Shown: positions 1 to 8,020 of the stretch, one piece after another
Position numbering within the stretch: position 1 is the first letter of the stretch
Layout of the letters: every line of letters begins with the position of its first letter
Origin: Tubiluchus corallicola
Taxonomy: Eukaryota > Priapulida > Priapulimorpha > Priapulimorphida > Tubiluchidae
Direction: 5' to 3'
Length of the DNA stretch: 23,618 bases
Assembly (NCBI GenBank): GCA_030141605.1
Contig: JAQGDQ010001838.1
Location: 1 to 23,618 of the forward strand
Position numbers and translations under genes: made by a program
The notes under the pieces: generated by a model
Told to the model about the DNA's origin: nothing
Seen by the model: only the letters and a program-made list of their open reading frames with translations
Databases searched by the model: none

Positions 1-333
1 CAGGGACATTATTAGTACTCTATTGAGAACAAAAACATTCTAAGCTGCAGAGACATTATTAGTACTCTATTGAGAACAACAGTATTCTAAGCTTCAAGGA
101 CATTATTAGTACTCTATTGAGAGCAAAAACATTCTAAGATTCAAGGACATTATTAGTACTCTATTGAGAACAACAACATTCTAAGATGCAGAGACATTAT
201 TAGTACTCTATTGAGAACAACAACATTCTAAGTTGCAGGGACATTATTAGTACTCTATTGAGAACAGAAACATTCTAAACTGCAGAGACATTATTAGTAC
301 TCTAGTGAGAACAACAATATTCTAAGTTGATTC
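1..333. repeat. 47-bp minisatellite, left array (7 copies), left arm of an inverted repeat
   Basis: Seven tandem units of exactly 47 bp begin with GACATTATTAGTACTC at 5, 52, 99, 146, 193, 240 and 287. Units differ at a few positions (for example GAGAGC in the third, CAGTATTC in the second), which lets single copies be traced. Positions 1-225 are perfectly complementary to 1736-1960, and the unit variants appear there in mirror order. The array is cut by the window's left edge. It lies just downstream (in the minus-strand sense) of the donor site of exon X. Confidence 0.95.
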
Positions 334-403
334 ATTAAAATACGATGCAGAACACAGCTACGAATTCTGCACCTTCGAAAGCACAAAATGTCGGAACACT
401 TAC

Positions 404-712
404 CACCGGTATCGTATATAGAACTTGTCGGAACAGAAGCATTTCCACAAAACATGCCATCAGCGGAATCCGTATTGCAAGCAGGGCAGGTGCTGTTGTA
501 GCTTCCATATCTTCCGTACGAATTGCCACAAGCACAGAGAAATCCCGTGCTGGGATCGTGAGTTATGCTAGTAAACGGGAATTCTTCACTCTCACACTTG
601 GTGATGCATTCGCGGGGATCTTCGGCTTGCTCTGTGTCAAGATTCGAACTTGTTATACTGACGTTGCCCTTAAAACAACCAACATACTCAAAACGCTCAG
701 AAATGTTTTCAC
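404..712 (-). CDS. WSC-module exon X on the minus strand
   Basis: Read on the minus strand, this 309-nt exon is open throughout. It is bounded by an acceptor (TTGGTTTTCAG ending at 713) and a consensus donor (GTAAGT from 403). Both boundaries are phase 1, as for all plus-strand WSC exons here. The product has the WSC layout: YVGCF near residues 10-14, an ECITKC pair, CACGNSYGRYG, a TCPAC pair, FCG and a final YDTGG, giving eight cysteines. Three N-glycosylation sequons (NVS, NST, NAS) fit an extracellular module. It resembles C/C' at the CGN-YGR segment but has eight cysteines, not ten, and its end resembles A. Unlike D it is not split, so it is not simply a displaced D. All other WSC exons are on the plus strand; this one lies between inverted minisatellite arms. 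It is either an inverted exon, non-functional in the plus-strand gene, or part of a neighbouring minus-strand gene. The plus-strand reading frame over the same bases is only its shadow. Confidence 0.88.
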
Positions 713-1194
713 CTGAAAACCAATAAGGATAACAAGAACGATAATAAAAACAAAGATAGTAAAACTGACAATCGTGAACTAATCAGACGGGTTTTAATAA
801 ATCTAATAATAATCATAATCATAATCTTTTTTATTTATCTTGCAATACACATACACTTATACTACAAATAATTTGAAAAAAGAATTGTGAAGAAAAGACA
901 GCAAAAGATAAATTGGTCATCTAATCTAGAGCCGCTACTTTTTTGGAACTCCTTTTCCTATTCGTTTCCTTTTTATTGTGCATCTAAATCTTCCATACGG
1001 TCAAAATTGGTCATTGGTACAATCTGGTCAACCATGGTCGGTCATTGGTCAAAATTACTAGAATGACAGCTTATGGGAACAGCTACGCAATTGCCAGACT
1101 GGCAAACGAAGCTGTTCCACTTTTCTGACACATTTAATTTCTTAAATGTTCCAGGTAAATTTACCAGATTCTGTGCATCATAGCACAGGCAGTT
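713..1194. other. No recognisable gene (upstream flank of exon X)
   Basis: AT-rich sequence with the polypyrimidine tract and acceptor of exon X at its left end (on the minus strand). Around 980-1055 there is a loose direct repetition of a GGTCAAAATTGGTCATTGGT-like motif. The right end, from about 1060, may be the degraded upstream part of the reverse-transcriptase relic at 1195. Nothing else was recognised. Confidence 0.5.
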
Positions 1195-1305
1195 AACCCA
1201 CTTTGTCGGTGTGGCGACGAAGAACAAAACACTGGGCATCTGCTCTACAAGTGCCAGCTAGTGTATAACTTAAGAAGACAGGTTTGGGGAAAAAAGATCT
1301 AAATT
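1195..1305 (+). pseudogene. Non-LTR retrotransposon relic (zinc-finger end of RT/RNase H region)
   Basis: One frame reads NPLCRCGDEEQNTGHLLYKC followed by QLVYNLRRQVWG. This matches the C-x-C-G-x-E-E-Q-T-x-x-H-L-L-x-x-C-x-x-x-x-x-x-R pattern commonly found at the C-terminus of non-LTR retrotransposon polyproteins, just after the reverse transcriptase or RNase H domain. Upstream sequence is broken by stops and shifts; downstream it becomes AT-rich non-coding DNA. The fragment lies inside the loop of the inverted repeat that carries exon X. I cannot name the clade. Confidence 0.7.
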
Positions 1306-1735
1306 GAATTTATATAGTTACAAATCAGGAAACTACTCAAGCCTTTGTAAATTTATTGCACGGTAACTTTTTGTTAGTAATTTTCGCATTTATAACTAAC
1401 TTATATAAAATAATATTTTAAAATGTATTTTTCTAATTTTTAACTGCACAAAAGAATTTAGGTATTACTTCATTTCAAAAATTCCTTAAAAACCTTTGCA
1501 ATGCATAGTAAACTCATACTTCTACACCAGTAACACTATACCTATAAGTTAATAGGTTCAGTCAGTTAATGGGGTCAAAACATGTATTTCTATTATTCCG
1601 CTCTGGCAATTATGTCTCGTCAAACATAAGCAGATATGCGCCTATTACCTAATATTCAGGAGTTACAAATAGAAAAACGTTGCTTTACCTTTCGTACTAA
1701 TAAAAAACGACAAACCACCCAGAAACACTACAATG
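1306..1735. other. No recognisable gene (loop of the inverted repeat)
   Basis: AT-rich DNA between the retrotransposon relic and the right minisatellite array. No long reading frame, splice-bounded exon or repeat structure was recognised. Confidence 0.5.
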
Positions 1736-2115
1736 TGTTGTTGTTCTCAATAGAGTACTAATAATGTCTCTGCATCTTAGAATGTTGTTGTTCTCAATAG
1801 AGTACTAATAATGTCCTTGAATCTTAGAATGTTTTTGCTCTCAATAGAGTACTAATAATGTCCTTGAAGCTTAGAATACTGTTGTTCTCAATAGAGTACT
1901 AATAATGTCTCTGCAGCTTAGAATGTTTTTGTTCTCAATAGAGTACTAATAATGTCCCTGCATCTTAGAATGTTGTAGTTCTCAATAGAGTACTAATAAT
2001 GTCTCTGCATCTTAGAATGTTGTAGTTCTCAATAGAGTACTAATAATGTCTCTGCATCTTAGAATGTTGTTGTTCTCAATAGAGTACTAATAATGTCTCT
2101 GCAGCTTAAAATGCT
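1736..2115. repeat. 47-bp minisatellite, right array (about 8 copies), right arm of the inverted repeat
   Basis: The same 47-bp unit as at 1-333, in reverse orientation (CTCAATAGAGTACTAATAATG cores). Reading its reverse complement from 1960 down to 1736 gives exactly the copy variants of 1-225 in the same order, including the single GAGAGC unit and the single CAGTATTC unit. Copies right of 1960 continue the array to about 2115, ending some 90 bp before the acceptor of exon A. Confidence 0.95.
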
Positions 2116-2203
2116 GTGGTTTTAAATCTTAAGGTTGTAGTCGTTGTTTTTTGCTCAGGTTTTACTATTACGATGAGACGAATTATGTCTTTTCTATTTA
2201 CAG

Positions 2204-2530
2204 TTTGGAACGATGAGCCTCCCGAGTTTGTAGGATGCTGGTCATTTGACGTAGCACCGGACATCAAGCACACCATCACAAAGATCACTTCTGCTTATGA
2301 CTGTCTTTATGAGTGCAGAAGGCGCAGTGCTGAAGACGATTCCACGGGATATTTTGCATTTGTGAATCAGACGGATAGCGAATCTAGTACCTGTCACTGT
2401 GACGAATCATTTGGTGGTGGGGTGCATGCTTTTGGTGATTCAACAGCATGTTTAAAATGTTCGGACGGCAACACGGGGCTATGTGGTGATACCAATGACA
2501 ATGATACATTTGCGCTGTATGATACTGGAG
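2204..2530 (+). CDS. WSC-module exon A
   Basis: A 327-nt exon, open throughout, with acceptor TTCTATTTACAG (ends 2203) and donor GGAG|GTAAAT (2531), both phase 1. The WSC layout is clear: VGCW at residues 10-13, a DCLYEC pair, a TCHC pair, an ACLKC pair and a single LCG near the end, giving the eight cysteines expected for four disulphides. The end ALYDTGG is the usual last strand. Sequons NQT and NDT fit a secreted or extracellular location. Function is inferred from the family only: WSC modules are regarded as carbohydrate-binding. It pairs with A' at 12337: same CHCD motif and a PDIK segment between the first and second cysteines. The frame continues open upstream of the acceptor (an in-frame ATG at 2173), so a first-exon reading is formally possible, but that leader is short and only weakly hydrophobic. 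Confidence 0.92.
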
Positions 2531-2851
2531 GTAAATGTAGTATAAATTAAGGCTGAATTTAATGCAGTTAAATCGAAACCATTTTACATAAATCCGTATG
2601 CACGCCCCTTTGTTCGGTACTGGGCAAAAATATGTAACACCTAATTAACAACGATCATGACAAATCAACTTCTGAACGGGCTTGTCCCATTCAGGTGTGA
2701 AACAGGTTAGTGTCGCTCTGCATTAGGCAACCGGAATATTCATTCACGCTAATAATTTTGCTCCGCATTTACTACAAATGCTGCAAAATTGCTAAAACAC
2801 ATGAAATCACCCGGATGCTCAAACGGGTCAGTAATGGGAAAACTTTGGACG
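2531..2851. other. Intron A-B, proximal part, nothing recognised
   Basis: Starts with the donor GTAAATG of exon A. No exon-like or repeat structure was recognised before the MITE that begins at 2852. Confidence 0.5.
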
Positions 2852-3307
2852 TACGGTCAACAGCGGATATAAGGGACAACCTCGGGACCGGAAAAAAACG
2901 TCCTTTATATCCGATGTCCCTTATAGTCGAAGTTGAGTCAGAACGAGGATGTATCTAGACCCGTACTGTTACCCATATTTTTATGGAATATTGCTACACA
3001 TTCAGTACAAACGGTATGTAGGAAGCTCCTTCAGTGATACGAGATGTATGTGACCGTGGAAACCGAGCTGTTCGACGGCTGAGTTTGCGAAAAATTGAGG
3101 TTAAAAATCGATCAATTTCATTTTGATCATAGGGTCCCTTATATGAGAGATAATTTACCTGGGTTTCTACATACGGGACCTGAAGATATCGTCCCTTATA
3201 ACCGAAAGTTACTTATATACGAGTACGTTATGTATGAAGATTTTCACATAGAAAAAACGTTACGAAAAATCCGTTATAAGTCTCCCTTATACCCGAGGTT
3301 GACTGTA
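2852..3307. mobile_element. Pogo/Tc1-like MITE
   Basis: The left end reads TACGGTCAACAGCGGATATA followed by AGGGA; the reverse complement of the right end reads TACAGTCAACCTCGGGTATA followed by AGGGA. These are imperfect terminal inverted repeats of about 25 bp. Both begin with TA, the target duplication of the Tc1/mariner/pogo superfamily, and CAGTCAAC-type ends are usual for pogo/Tigger elements. The TCCCTTATA motif recurs inside. There is no transposase frame, so this is a non-autonomous element of about 450 bp. Confidence 0.6.
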
Positions 3308-3322
3308 GTTAATTTTTTAGAC

Positions 3323-3418
3323 TGTTTTGACACTCCATGAAACGCCTAGGAAGAATGTAGAAGGAACTATTTTAGATACCTTATCTGGTTTGTTTTGACA
3401 CTCCATAAACGGCTAGGT
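3323..3418 (+). repeat. Short direct duplication
   Basis: TGTTTTGACACTCCAT followed by a G/A-rich CGCCTAGG-like stretch occurs at 3323-3350 and again, slightly diverged, at 3391-3418, a 68-bp offset. It lies in the intron before exon B. No function is suggested. Confidence 0.75.
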
Positions 3419-3542
3419 ATTCTATAGAGTATCCCGTTTCACTCACTATTTGTAATATGATACATATAAACGGTAACTTTTATAGTTCAGAAAATATTAT
3501 TCGAAAAAAATTTCACACCTTGGCAACTTGCCAATTTTCTAG

Positions 3543-3845
3543 GTTACCATCCATCGTACCGTGGTTGTTTCGCTTATTACGATCCCGATGTATACTATCC
3601 TTTCTCTTGGTTCCTGATTCCCGGACCGTTTTTACATCTGTGTGACACCACGTGCACAGATAGGGGCTACCTTTACTATGGATTGTATGGAGAGTATACT
3701 GGCCAAATGCACTGGCCTTACCCGCAAAAGTGTTTATGCTCCAATGCTCTGCCGTACGCAAACCGTTCCATGAGCTGCCAGATTAGCTGCGACAAGGAGG
3801 AAGAGTGCCACGGAGCCGATTCCGTTCTAGGTTTCTCTTCCGCGT
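3543..3845 (+). CDS. WSC-module exon B
   Basis: A 303-nt exon, open throughout, bounded by acceptor CCAATTTTCTAG (ends 3542) and consensus donor GTAAGT (3846), phase 1 at both ends. It reads YRGCFAYYDPD at the start, then an LCDTTC pair followed by DRGYLYYGLYG, a KCLC pair, an SCQISC pair and a last EC, in total eight cysteines. GCF, CxxxC, RGY and CxC are the standard WSC landmarks. One sequon (NRS). It shares GCFAYY and CTDRGY/CRDRGY with exon B' at 15158, more than with any other module here, and the two are close in length (101 and 98 codons). It lacks an ATG near the true start, so conventional ATG-only gene finders may truncate it. Confidence 0.92.
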
Positions 3846-3877
3846 GTAAGTTTTTGTTGTCAAATAACCATTTTCAC

Positions 3878-4245
3878 AGTTTCGTTGTGCGCATGCACAG
3901 TTGCTGTAGGTCAAAGGTTAAGTGTACAACAGCAACGCTTCTTTACTACAACCATCATGTGACAAGCGGGCAAACCAAAGCCGTCTGCTGCATCAATGCA
4001 GTCACTTTACTTGTTTTACATGGACTTTACTTAATTCTGTATTAACCGTAGAGTGGTTTACTAGCAGGTTCTTGCATGGGAACAAGAAAAAATGAACTAG
4101 TTAAGGTTCTAACTAGCTGTTAAAACTGTTACTATTACATCAACCTGGCCTGCGAAGCATTCTTAAGTGTACACAAATGCATTGTCTGGTACTCTTAACT
4201 GTTACAAAAATGCAACGCTTAACCTTTGACCTTTTCATGATCATC
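3878..4245 (+). mobile_element. MITE with DR1-like ends, copy 1
   Basis: Homologous to the reverse complement of 7490-7722 over its outer parts and its GTTACTATTACA centre. Both ends carry AGGTCAAAGGTTA, inward-facing on opposite strands (3908-3920 and 4220-4232), so the motif is part of the terminal inverted repeat. This copy has about 100 bp of extra internal sequence. It begins 33 bp after the donor of exon B. No coding capacity; superfamily not recognised because target duplications are not clear. Confidence 0.7.
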
Positions 4246-4601
4246 GTCAATTGCTGGAACTGTGCGAAGGCTTCTTGCGGCAGTTTTTGATAGATAAGAA
4301 ATGTGAGTTTAATTTTCTTCTCCGTATAAAATCATCAGCTTCAGCAAGCGGCCACACTGTTAATGTAGTTAGCCTGTGTAAGTCTAATCTTAAAACCAAC
4401 TTTTCATCCTGCACTACTCGTAAGCCGCAATCTACCACTCAGCATCAAGGATAATCCCCCAGCAGGCGAGGCGGTACTGGTACCTAAAATGTTTCGGTTT
4501 ATTTAGAGTATTAAATTTGTACAGATAGCTACTTTTCCCAGTGGGGACACACATCCATTAGGTAGCCTGCTTGGTACAGTTTAACTTCGTTTGTTCAAGC
4601 C
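4246..4601. other. Intron B-C segment, nothing recognised
   Basis: Overlapping small frames exist on both strands but none has a domain, splice context or bias worth calling. No repeat partner was seen inside the window. Confidence 0.45.
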
Positions 4602-4629
4602 CATATATATATATATATAATATGTATAT

Positions 4630-4674
<45 letters not shown>
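4602..4674. repeat. (AT)n and (TG)n microsatellites
   Basis: A short AT tract (about 4603-4619) is followed by a nearly pure TG tract (about 4632-4674). They lie just left of the mariner-like element. The TG run makes a spurious cysteine-valine reading frame. Confidence 0.95.
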
Positions 4675-4677
<3 letters not shown>

Positions 4678-4700
4678 ATGTGTGTGTCTATGTATTTATA

Positions 4701-5217
4701 CAGGGTTTCTCAAAAGTCACTGTAAACTTTTATTTCTAATTTTTTTCCAATTTCCAATTTCAGCAAGCTCTTACTTGAACAAAAGGAGGGGGGTCTTCGA
4801 AAGTTGTTTTTATTTATGATTAGACGGGAACCTTGTTGCTATGGAGACGACAGAATCATAAGCATTAGAGATCAGGTGCAGAATCTGCCTGGCATGAGGT
4901 TCAAAGCAGTCTATGAACTACACCTGTCTGTCACTATTAACAATTCAGTTTTTCAACAATATACAGTCACTCCCTACTACTGATAGGGTGTGATAGACTT
5001 TCTTAATGCAAGATGTCTGACTTGCCGTTTGATTTTTCCCTGAGGTTCTTGAGGTAGCAAAAACAGCAAAACCTGCTAGTGGAGTGTCCCTTTTCAGATT
5101 TTCGTCTAGTTTGACCAAAAGTATTGTGCAAAGTTCTTCTTCATCTGTACCATTTTGCTTCGTTTGTTAAAAAAACATAGAAAATGTGAAATGTGTTGTG
5201 ACTTTTGAGACACCCTG
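4701..5217 (+). mobile_element. Mariner-like element, internally deleted, copy 1
   Basis: Terminal inverted repeats CAGGGTTTCTCAAAAGTCAC and (reverse complement of the right end) CAGGGTGTCTCAAAAGTCAC are flanked by TA on both sides (4699-4700, 5218-5219), the Tc1/mariner target duplication. Inside, a relic reads VFQQ then FLNARC, matching the FQQD...FLN segment around the second catalytic aspartate of IS630/Tc1/mariner-type transposases, but with two stop codons and the aspartate replaced. At 517 bp it is far shorter than a complete element of about 1.3 kb. A second copy lies on the minus strand at 18336-18841. Confidence 0.85.
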
Positions 5218-5259
5218 TAAAAATAAGATATTAGCTAAAGGTTTTCCTTAAATTGGCCT

Positions 5260-5380
5260 AAACGCGTGATGGTATTGCTTCTAAGATTTTTAGATAATAA
5301 AATAGATCTCATATTATATTCGATAATATGAGATCTATTTTATTATCTAAAAATCTTAGAAGCAATACCATCACGCGTTT
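5260..5380. repeat. Perfect palindrome 1: 57-bp arms, 7-nt loop
   Basis: The arm 5260-5316 (begins AAACGCGTGATGG) is exactly complementary to 5324-5380, with loop TATTCGA. Such a sequence can extrude as a cruciform or, in RNA, form a long perfect hairpin. No terminal duplication was identified. It lies in intron B-C. Confidence 0.95.
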
Positions 5381-5467
5381 ATATATATATTATATATTAT
5401 ATAATATATATATATTATATTATTATATATATAGATATACGATATATATATATATATATATATGAGA
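5381..5467. repeat. AT-only tract between two palindromes
   Basis: Almost pure alternating A/T, with many local self-complementary runs. No other content. Confidence 0.9.
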
Positions 5468-5605
5468 AAAGATTTAAAAATTTAAGTATTTATGAGATGT
5501 ATCTAATATTATATATATATATTAGATGTACAGTTATATACATATATTAGATACATCTTATATAATATTCATACATCTCATAAATACTTAAATTTTTAAA
5601 TCTTT
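5468..5605. repeat. Palindrome 2: 35-bp perfect arms with a second inner stem
   Basis: Arm 5468-5502 (AAAGATTTAAAAATTTAAGT...) is exactly complementary to 5571-5605. The 68-bp spacer holds another inverted pair: GATGTATCTAATA (5496-5508) against TATTAGATACATC (5545-5557). The inner pair overlaps the outer arm, so two alternative foldings compete. Confidence 0.9.
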
Positions 5606-5695
5606 GTTCATCCATCATTATAGGAAGACAGCACAATTTTTCATGTTTTACCCCATTTTCATATACTACCCCAGTACGGGAAAAAATATACATTT

Positions 5696-6335
5696 CTGAT
5701 AATTAATAGATTAAAAACTTATCGGCGGGCGAGCCCAACTATTGATGACATCACAAATTGACATAATTTTCAACATCAAAAATATTCCACGAGCGTGTTG
5801 CGCGTGTTTGTGAAAGCGAAAATTGAAGTACAGCAGCTACTGTAAGATATTCAGTGTGTTGTACTAAAACTAGGCAAGTTTTAAGACAAAATTTCAAACT
5901 TCTAGTTTACCACTGTGCTCAGTTTGTGTGCAGTGCTAACGTGTGCAGTTCATCACAAACCAACACACCTGAACTGAGAGGTACAGCACCTGTTTTTTGC
6001 AACTTGTTTGAAATGAAAAGAAATGAAATCACAAGTTTACCGTTGTGCTCATGCATGAGCTCTTGAATATGCATAGTTCGTCACCACTTAACACCTCTGG
6101 ACAGAGAGGGTACAGCACCTGTTTTTTGTGCAGTGCGTTTCAGAAATGCAGGAGTTAGGGCCTATATAATTAATGAATGGCGAAATGCATGTAACAGCTA
6201 AGAGCTAGTCACGCAAGTGTGAGATCGTGTTTTTGTGGTAATAATTGTTTCACGTAAGTCATTCTTCAAAAAATAGTATGTTTCCTTGCAATACTTTTTA
6301 GGGTAGATCGTTTTGATCTACAGTTTAGGATCGGG
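5696..6335 (+). repeat. Unnamed interspersed repeat R1, copy 1
   Basis: Highly similar to the reverse complement of 14560-15045 over its whole length, from CTGATAAT...GATTAAAA through a GTGTGCAGTGCTAACGTGTG core to TTTTGATCTACAG-type sequence. This copy holds an extra, diverged internal duplication: the segment ending GGTACAGCACCTGTTTTTTG occurs at about 5895-6003 and again at about 6025-6140. A short reading frame is shared by both copies (cysteine-rich, about 60 codons), but nothing shows it is translated. The repeat ends about 40 bp before exon C. Opposite orientation of the copies argues for a mobile element rather than a piece of the module-block duplication. Confidence 0.8.
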
Positions 6336-6375
6336 TCAAATTTCGCTTTAATGCAGACATCTTTAATTTTTTTAG

Positions 6376-6711
6376 TTTACAAGTGGTTTTTTGGCATTAT
6401 CGGATGCTGGGAAAATAAAGATCCAGACGCTGTTGGTGATCATCGGGGTGATCCAGACATGCCTTACAAAATTTCCCCGCTGAATTTGACGCCAGTTAAA
6501 TGTGCTTCGCATTGTCTAAACCTTGGCTATGCGTACGCTGGCTTGCACGGCGGCACGGATTGTTTTTGTGGGAAAAAGTACGGAAGATACGGACCTGCCA
6601 GAAACGGCTGCAACCGGAAATGTGGAAGCAAAAGCGAAGTGTGTGGCACAACGGATAGATCCTGTTTAAGTTGTGGCGGTGAATGGGCAATGGTTGTCAT
6701 AGCAACATCTG
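6376..6711 (+). CDS. WSC-module exon C (10 cysteines)
   Basis: A 336-nt exon, open throughout, with acceptor AATTTTTTTAG (ends 6375) and donor GTAAGC (6712), phase 1 at both ends. This acceptor was preferred over ACAAG at 6382-6383 because only it preserves phase 1. It is the most canonical WSC module here: IIGCWENK at residues 8-14, a KCASHC pair, LGYAYAGLHGGTDCFCG, KKYGRYG, a GCNRKC pair, VCG, then an additional SCLSCGG. Two cysteines more than the usual eight are shared only with C' at 17043, which also has exactly 112 codons. One sequon (NLT). An in-frame ATG at 6351 precedes it with a hydrophobic stretch (SLIFLVYKWFFG), so an alternative first exon cannot be excluded, but the phase-1 acceptor fits the pattern better. 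Confidence 0.93.
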
Positions 6712-7262
6712 GTAAGCATAAATTTGCCACCTTTTTAACCTGTTAGTGATACTTAGTAGGGATATTTAAAGACCTCTATAACCCCCAGCAGACACTGAAG
6801 TGTTTCTAATGCGTTACCATGACTACACAAAGAATTCATTGTTATTAAACAAAAGAGATTTATAAATGAAGTAATTTACGCTTTTCTGGCGAATTTCGGA
6901 CGCGTGAAAGATGGCGCCATGTTTTGCGTCTTTGGCGCGAGTAAGCGAGAATGACGTACGAGGTTCAGAAAGCATTTTTGGTTACCGATGTTTGTTTACA
7001 GATCTTTGGTGACCTCGTGACTCCACTCAATACGTTATTCGTCTCGCGCAACGAATAATGGAAGTTCTTAAAATTTAATACCTCTAACAATGAAGTGATA
7101 AAAAATCAAAAGAGATTAATGAGATTAGGATTTTAAGTTGTAAAAGCTTATAATTTAGTGAGTGTTCAATTTGATTTTTTGTTTTTGTTTTGGAAGTGCT
7201 TTATATTACTAATTTTAGTACTTAATTGTAGAGTATCAGTTAATCTTTTTCTTATTTTTGAG
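6712..7262. other. Intron C-D, nothing recognised
   Basis: A locally GC-richer patch near 6890-7040 includes GATGGCGCCATG and several CpGs in an otherwise AT-rich intron. Related sequence pieces (TCTAAC..TGAAGTG...CAAAAGAGATT) occur at about 6776-6865 and 7080-7115, hinting at an old repeat. No gene. Confidence 0.4.
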
Positions 7263-7388
7263 ATAATAGCCCTGGTGAACCATTAGCTGGTGGATGTTAC
7301 ATGGCTAACACAAGTTCCATCTTGCAGGACCCATTCGAGTCATTCGGCATGTCTCCTCGGATGTGTATATATCACTGCTATGACTTAG
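7263..7388 (+). CDS. WSC-module D, first half-exon
   Basis: A 126-nt exon, open throughout, between acceptor TCTTATTTTTGAG (ends 7262) and donor GTACGT (7389), phase 1 on both sides. It encodes the N-terminal half of a WSC module: AGGCYMANTSS, then MCIYHCYDLG. It stops right after the second and third cysteines, where C continues with GYAYAGL. The second half is the exon at 10269, and the split codon (G plus GA) restores the glycine of DLG-H-H-Y-A. The same split occurs in D' (20554 and 21908). One sequon (NTS). Alone it could not form a complete module. Confidence 0.88.
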
Positions 7389-7489
7389 GTACGTCCTATT
7401 ATAATTGCATGATGGGAAAGCTTGTAAATTTTTGGCCTGTAATTTTCGTTGTATGAAGTAACTTCCCAGTAAGCCTTTTCTCAGTGATT

Positions 7490-7722
7490 ATGATGGTGAA
7501 AAGGTCAAAGGTTAAGTATACCAGACAACGCATTTGTGTTCACTTGACAACGCCTCACAGCCAATGCTGTTGTAATAGTAACAGTTTTAGTAGCTAGCTA
7601 GAACCTATTTTTTATTGTTCCCAAGCAGATCCTTCTACTAAATCACTCATTGCTGTGGTACACTTGATCTACAACAACTTGACCTTTGACCTACAACAAC
7701 TGCACGTGCTCACAACGAAACT
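7490..7722 (-). mobile_element. MITE with DR1-like ends, copy 2
   Basis: Inverted relative to copy 1 at 3878-4245. It holds AGGTCAAAGGTTA at 7502-7514 and, on the minus strand, AGGTCAAAGGTCA at 7680-7692; the latter is a perfect direct repeat of two AGGTCA half sites spaced by one base. It starts about 100 bp after the donor of the first D half-exon. The internal segment found in copy 1 is missing. Confidence 0.7.
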
Positions 7723-8020
7723 CAAAAGGCTTATTATGTCTATTCATTATTAGTCGATTATTGTGCGACTGAAAACCCTAGTTTACTTTTATTCCGCGTT
7801 TCGCGAGGTGAAAAATCTATGCGAATTGAATATGTGGATATCGGAATTCTAGGTGATTATACTGTTTACTACCAGCGGAAAACGAGAACGATAGATTTAA
7901 AATATGCGCATAGTTATTCAATGGTTTAACACATACATTTGAATTTTATGGTATTTACAGTGATTGATATTAGACAAAATACGACAATTACATTGTTAAT
8001 GGAAATGTTATGATTAAAAG
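7723..8020. other. Intron D segment, nothing recognised
   Basis: AT-rich, no exon-like structure; leads into the 28-bp minisatellite. Confidence 0.5.

Noticed and set aside
1-333. Evenly spaced repeats as a CRISPR array (also 8021-9832 and 20814-21236)
   Set aside because: The whole unit repeats, with no unique spacers, and the context is a eukaryotic gene.
345-716. Plus-strand 123-codon reading frame at the left edge
   Set aside because: It is the complement of the minus-strand WSC exon X, which has the cysteine pattern and both splice sites; the plus frame has neither.
2116-2203. Open frame before exon A with a valine-rich segment, as a signal peptide
   Set aside because: The valine-rich part would need a GTG start; the first ATG (2173) gives only a very short leader. 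The acceptor at 2203 is good and in phase 1.
4571-4819. Cysteine-valine-rich frame
   Set aside because: Translation of a TG microsatellite.
6351-6375. In-frame ATG with a hydrophobic stretch before exon C, as a signal peptide and gene start
   Set aside because: A phase-1 acceptor at 6375 fits the common structure of all modules, and C' has no such leader. An alternative promoter remains possible and could be tested by 5' end mapping.
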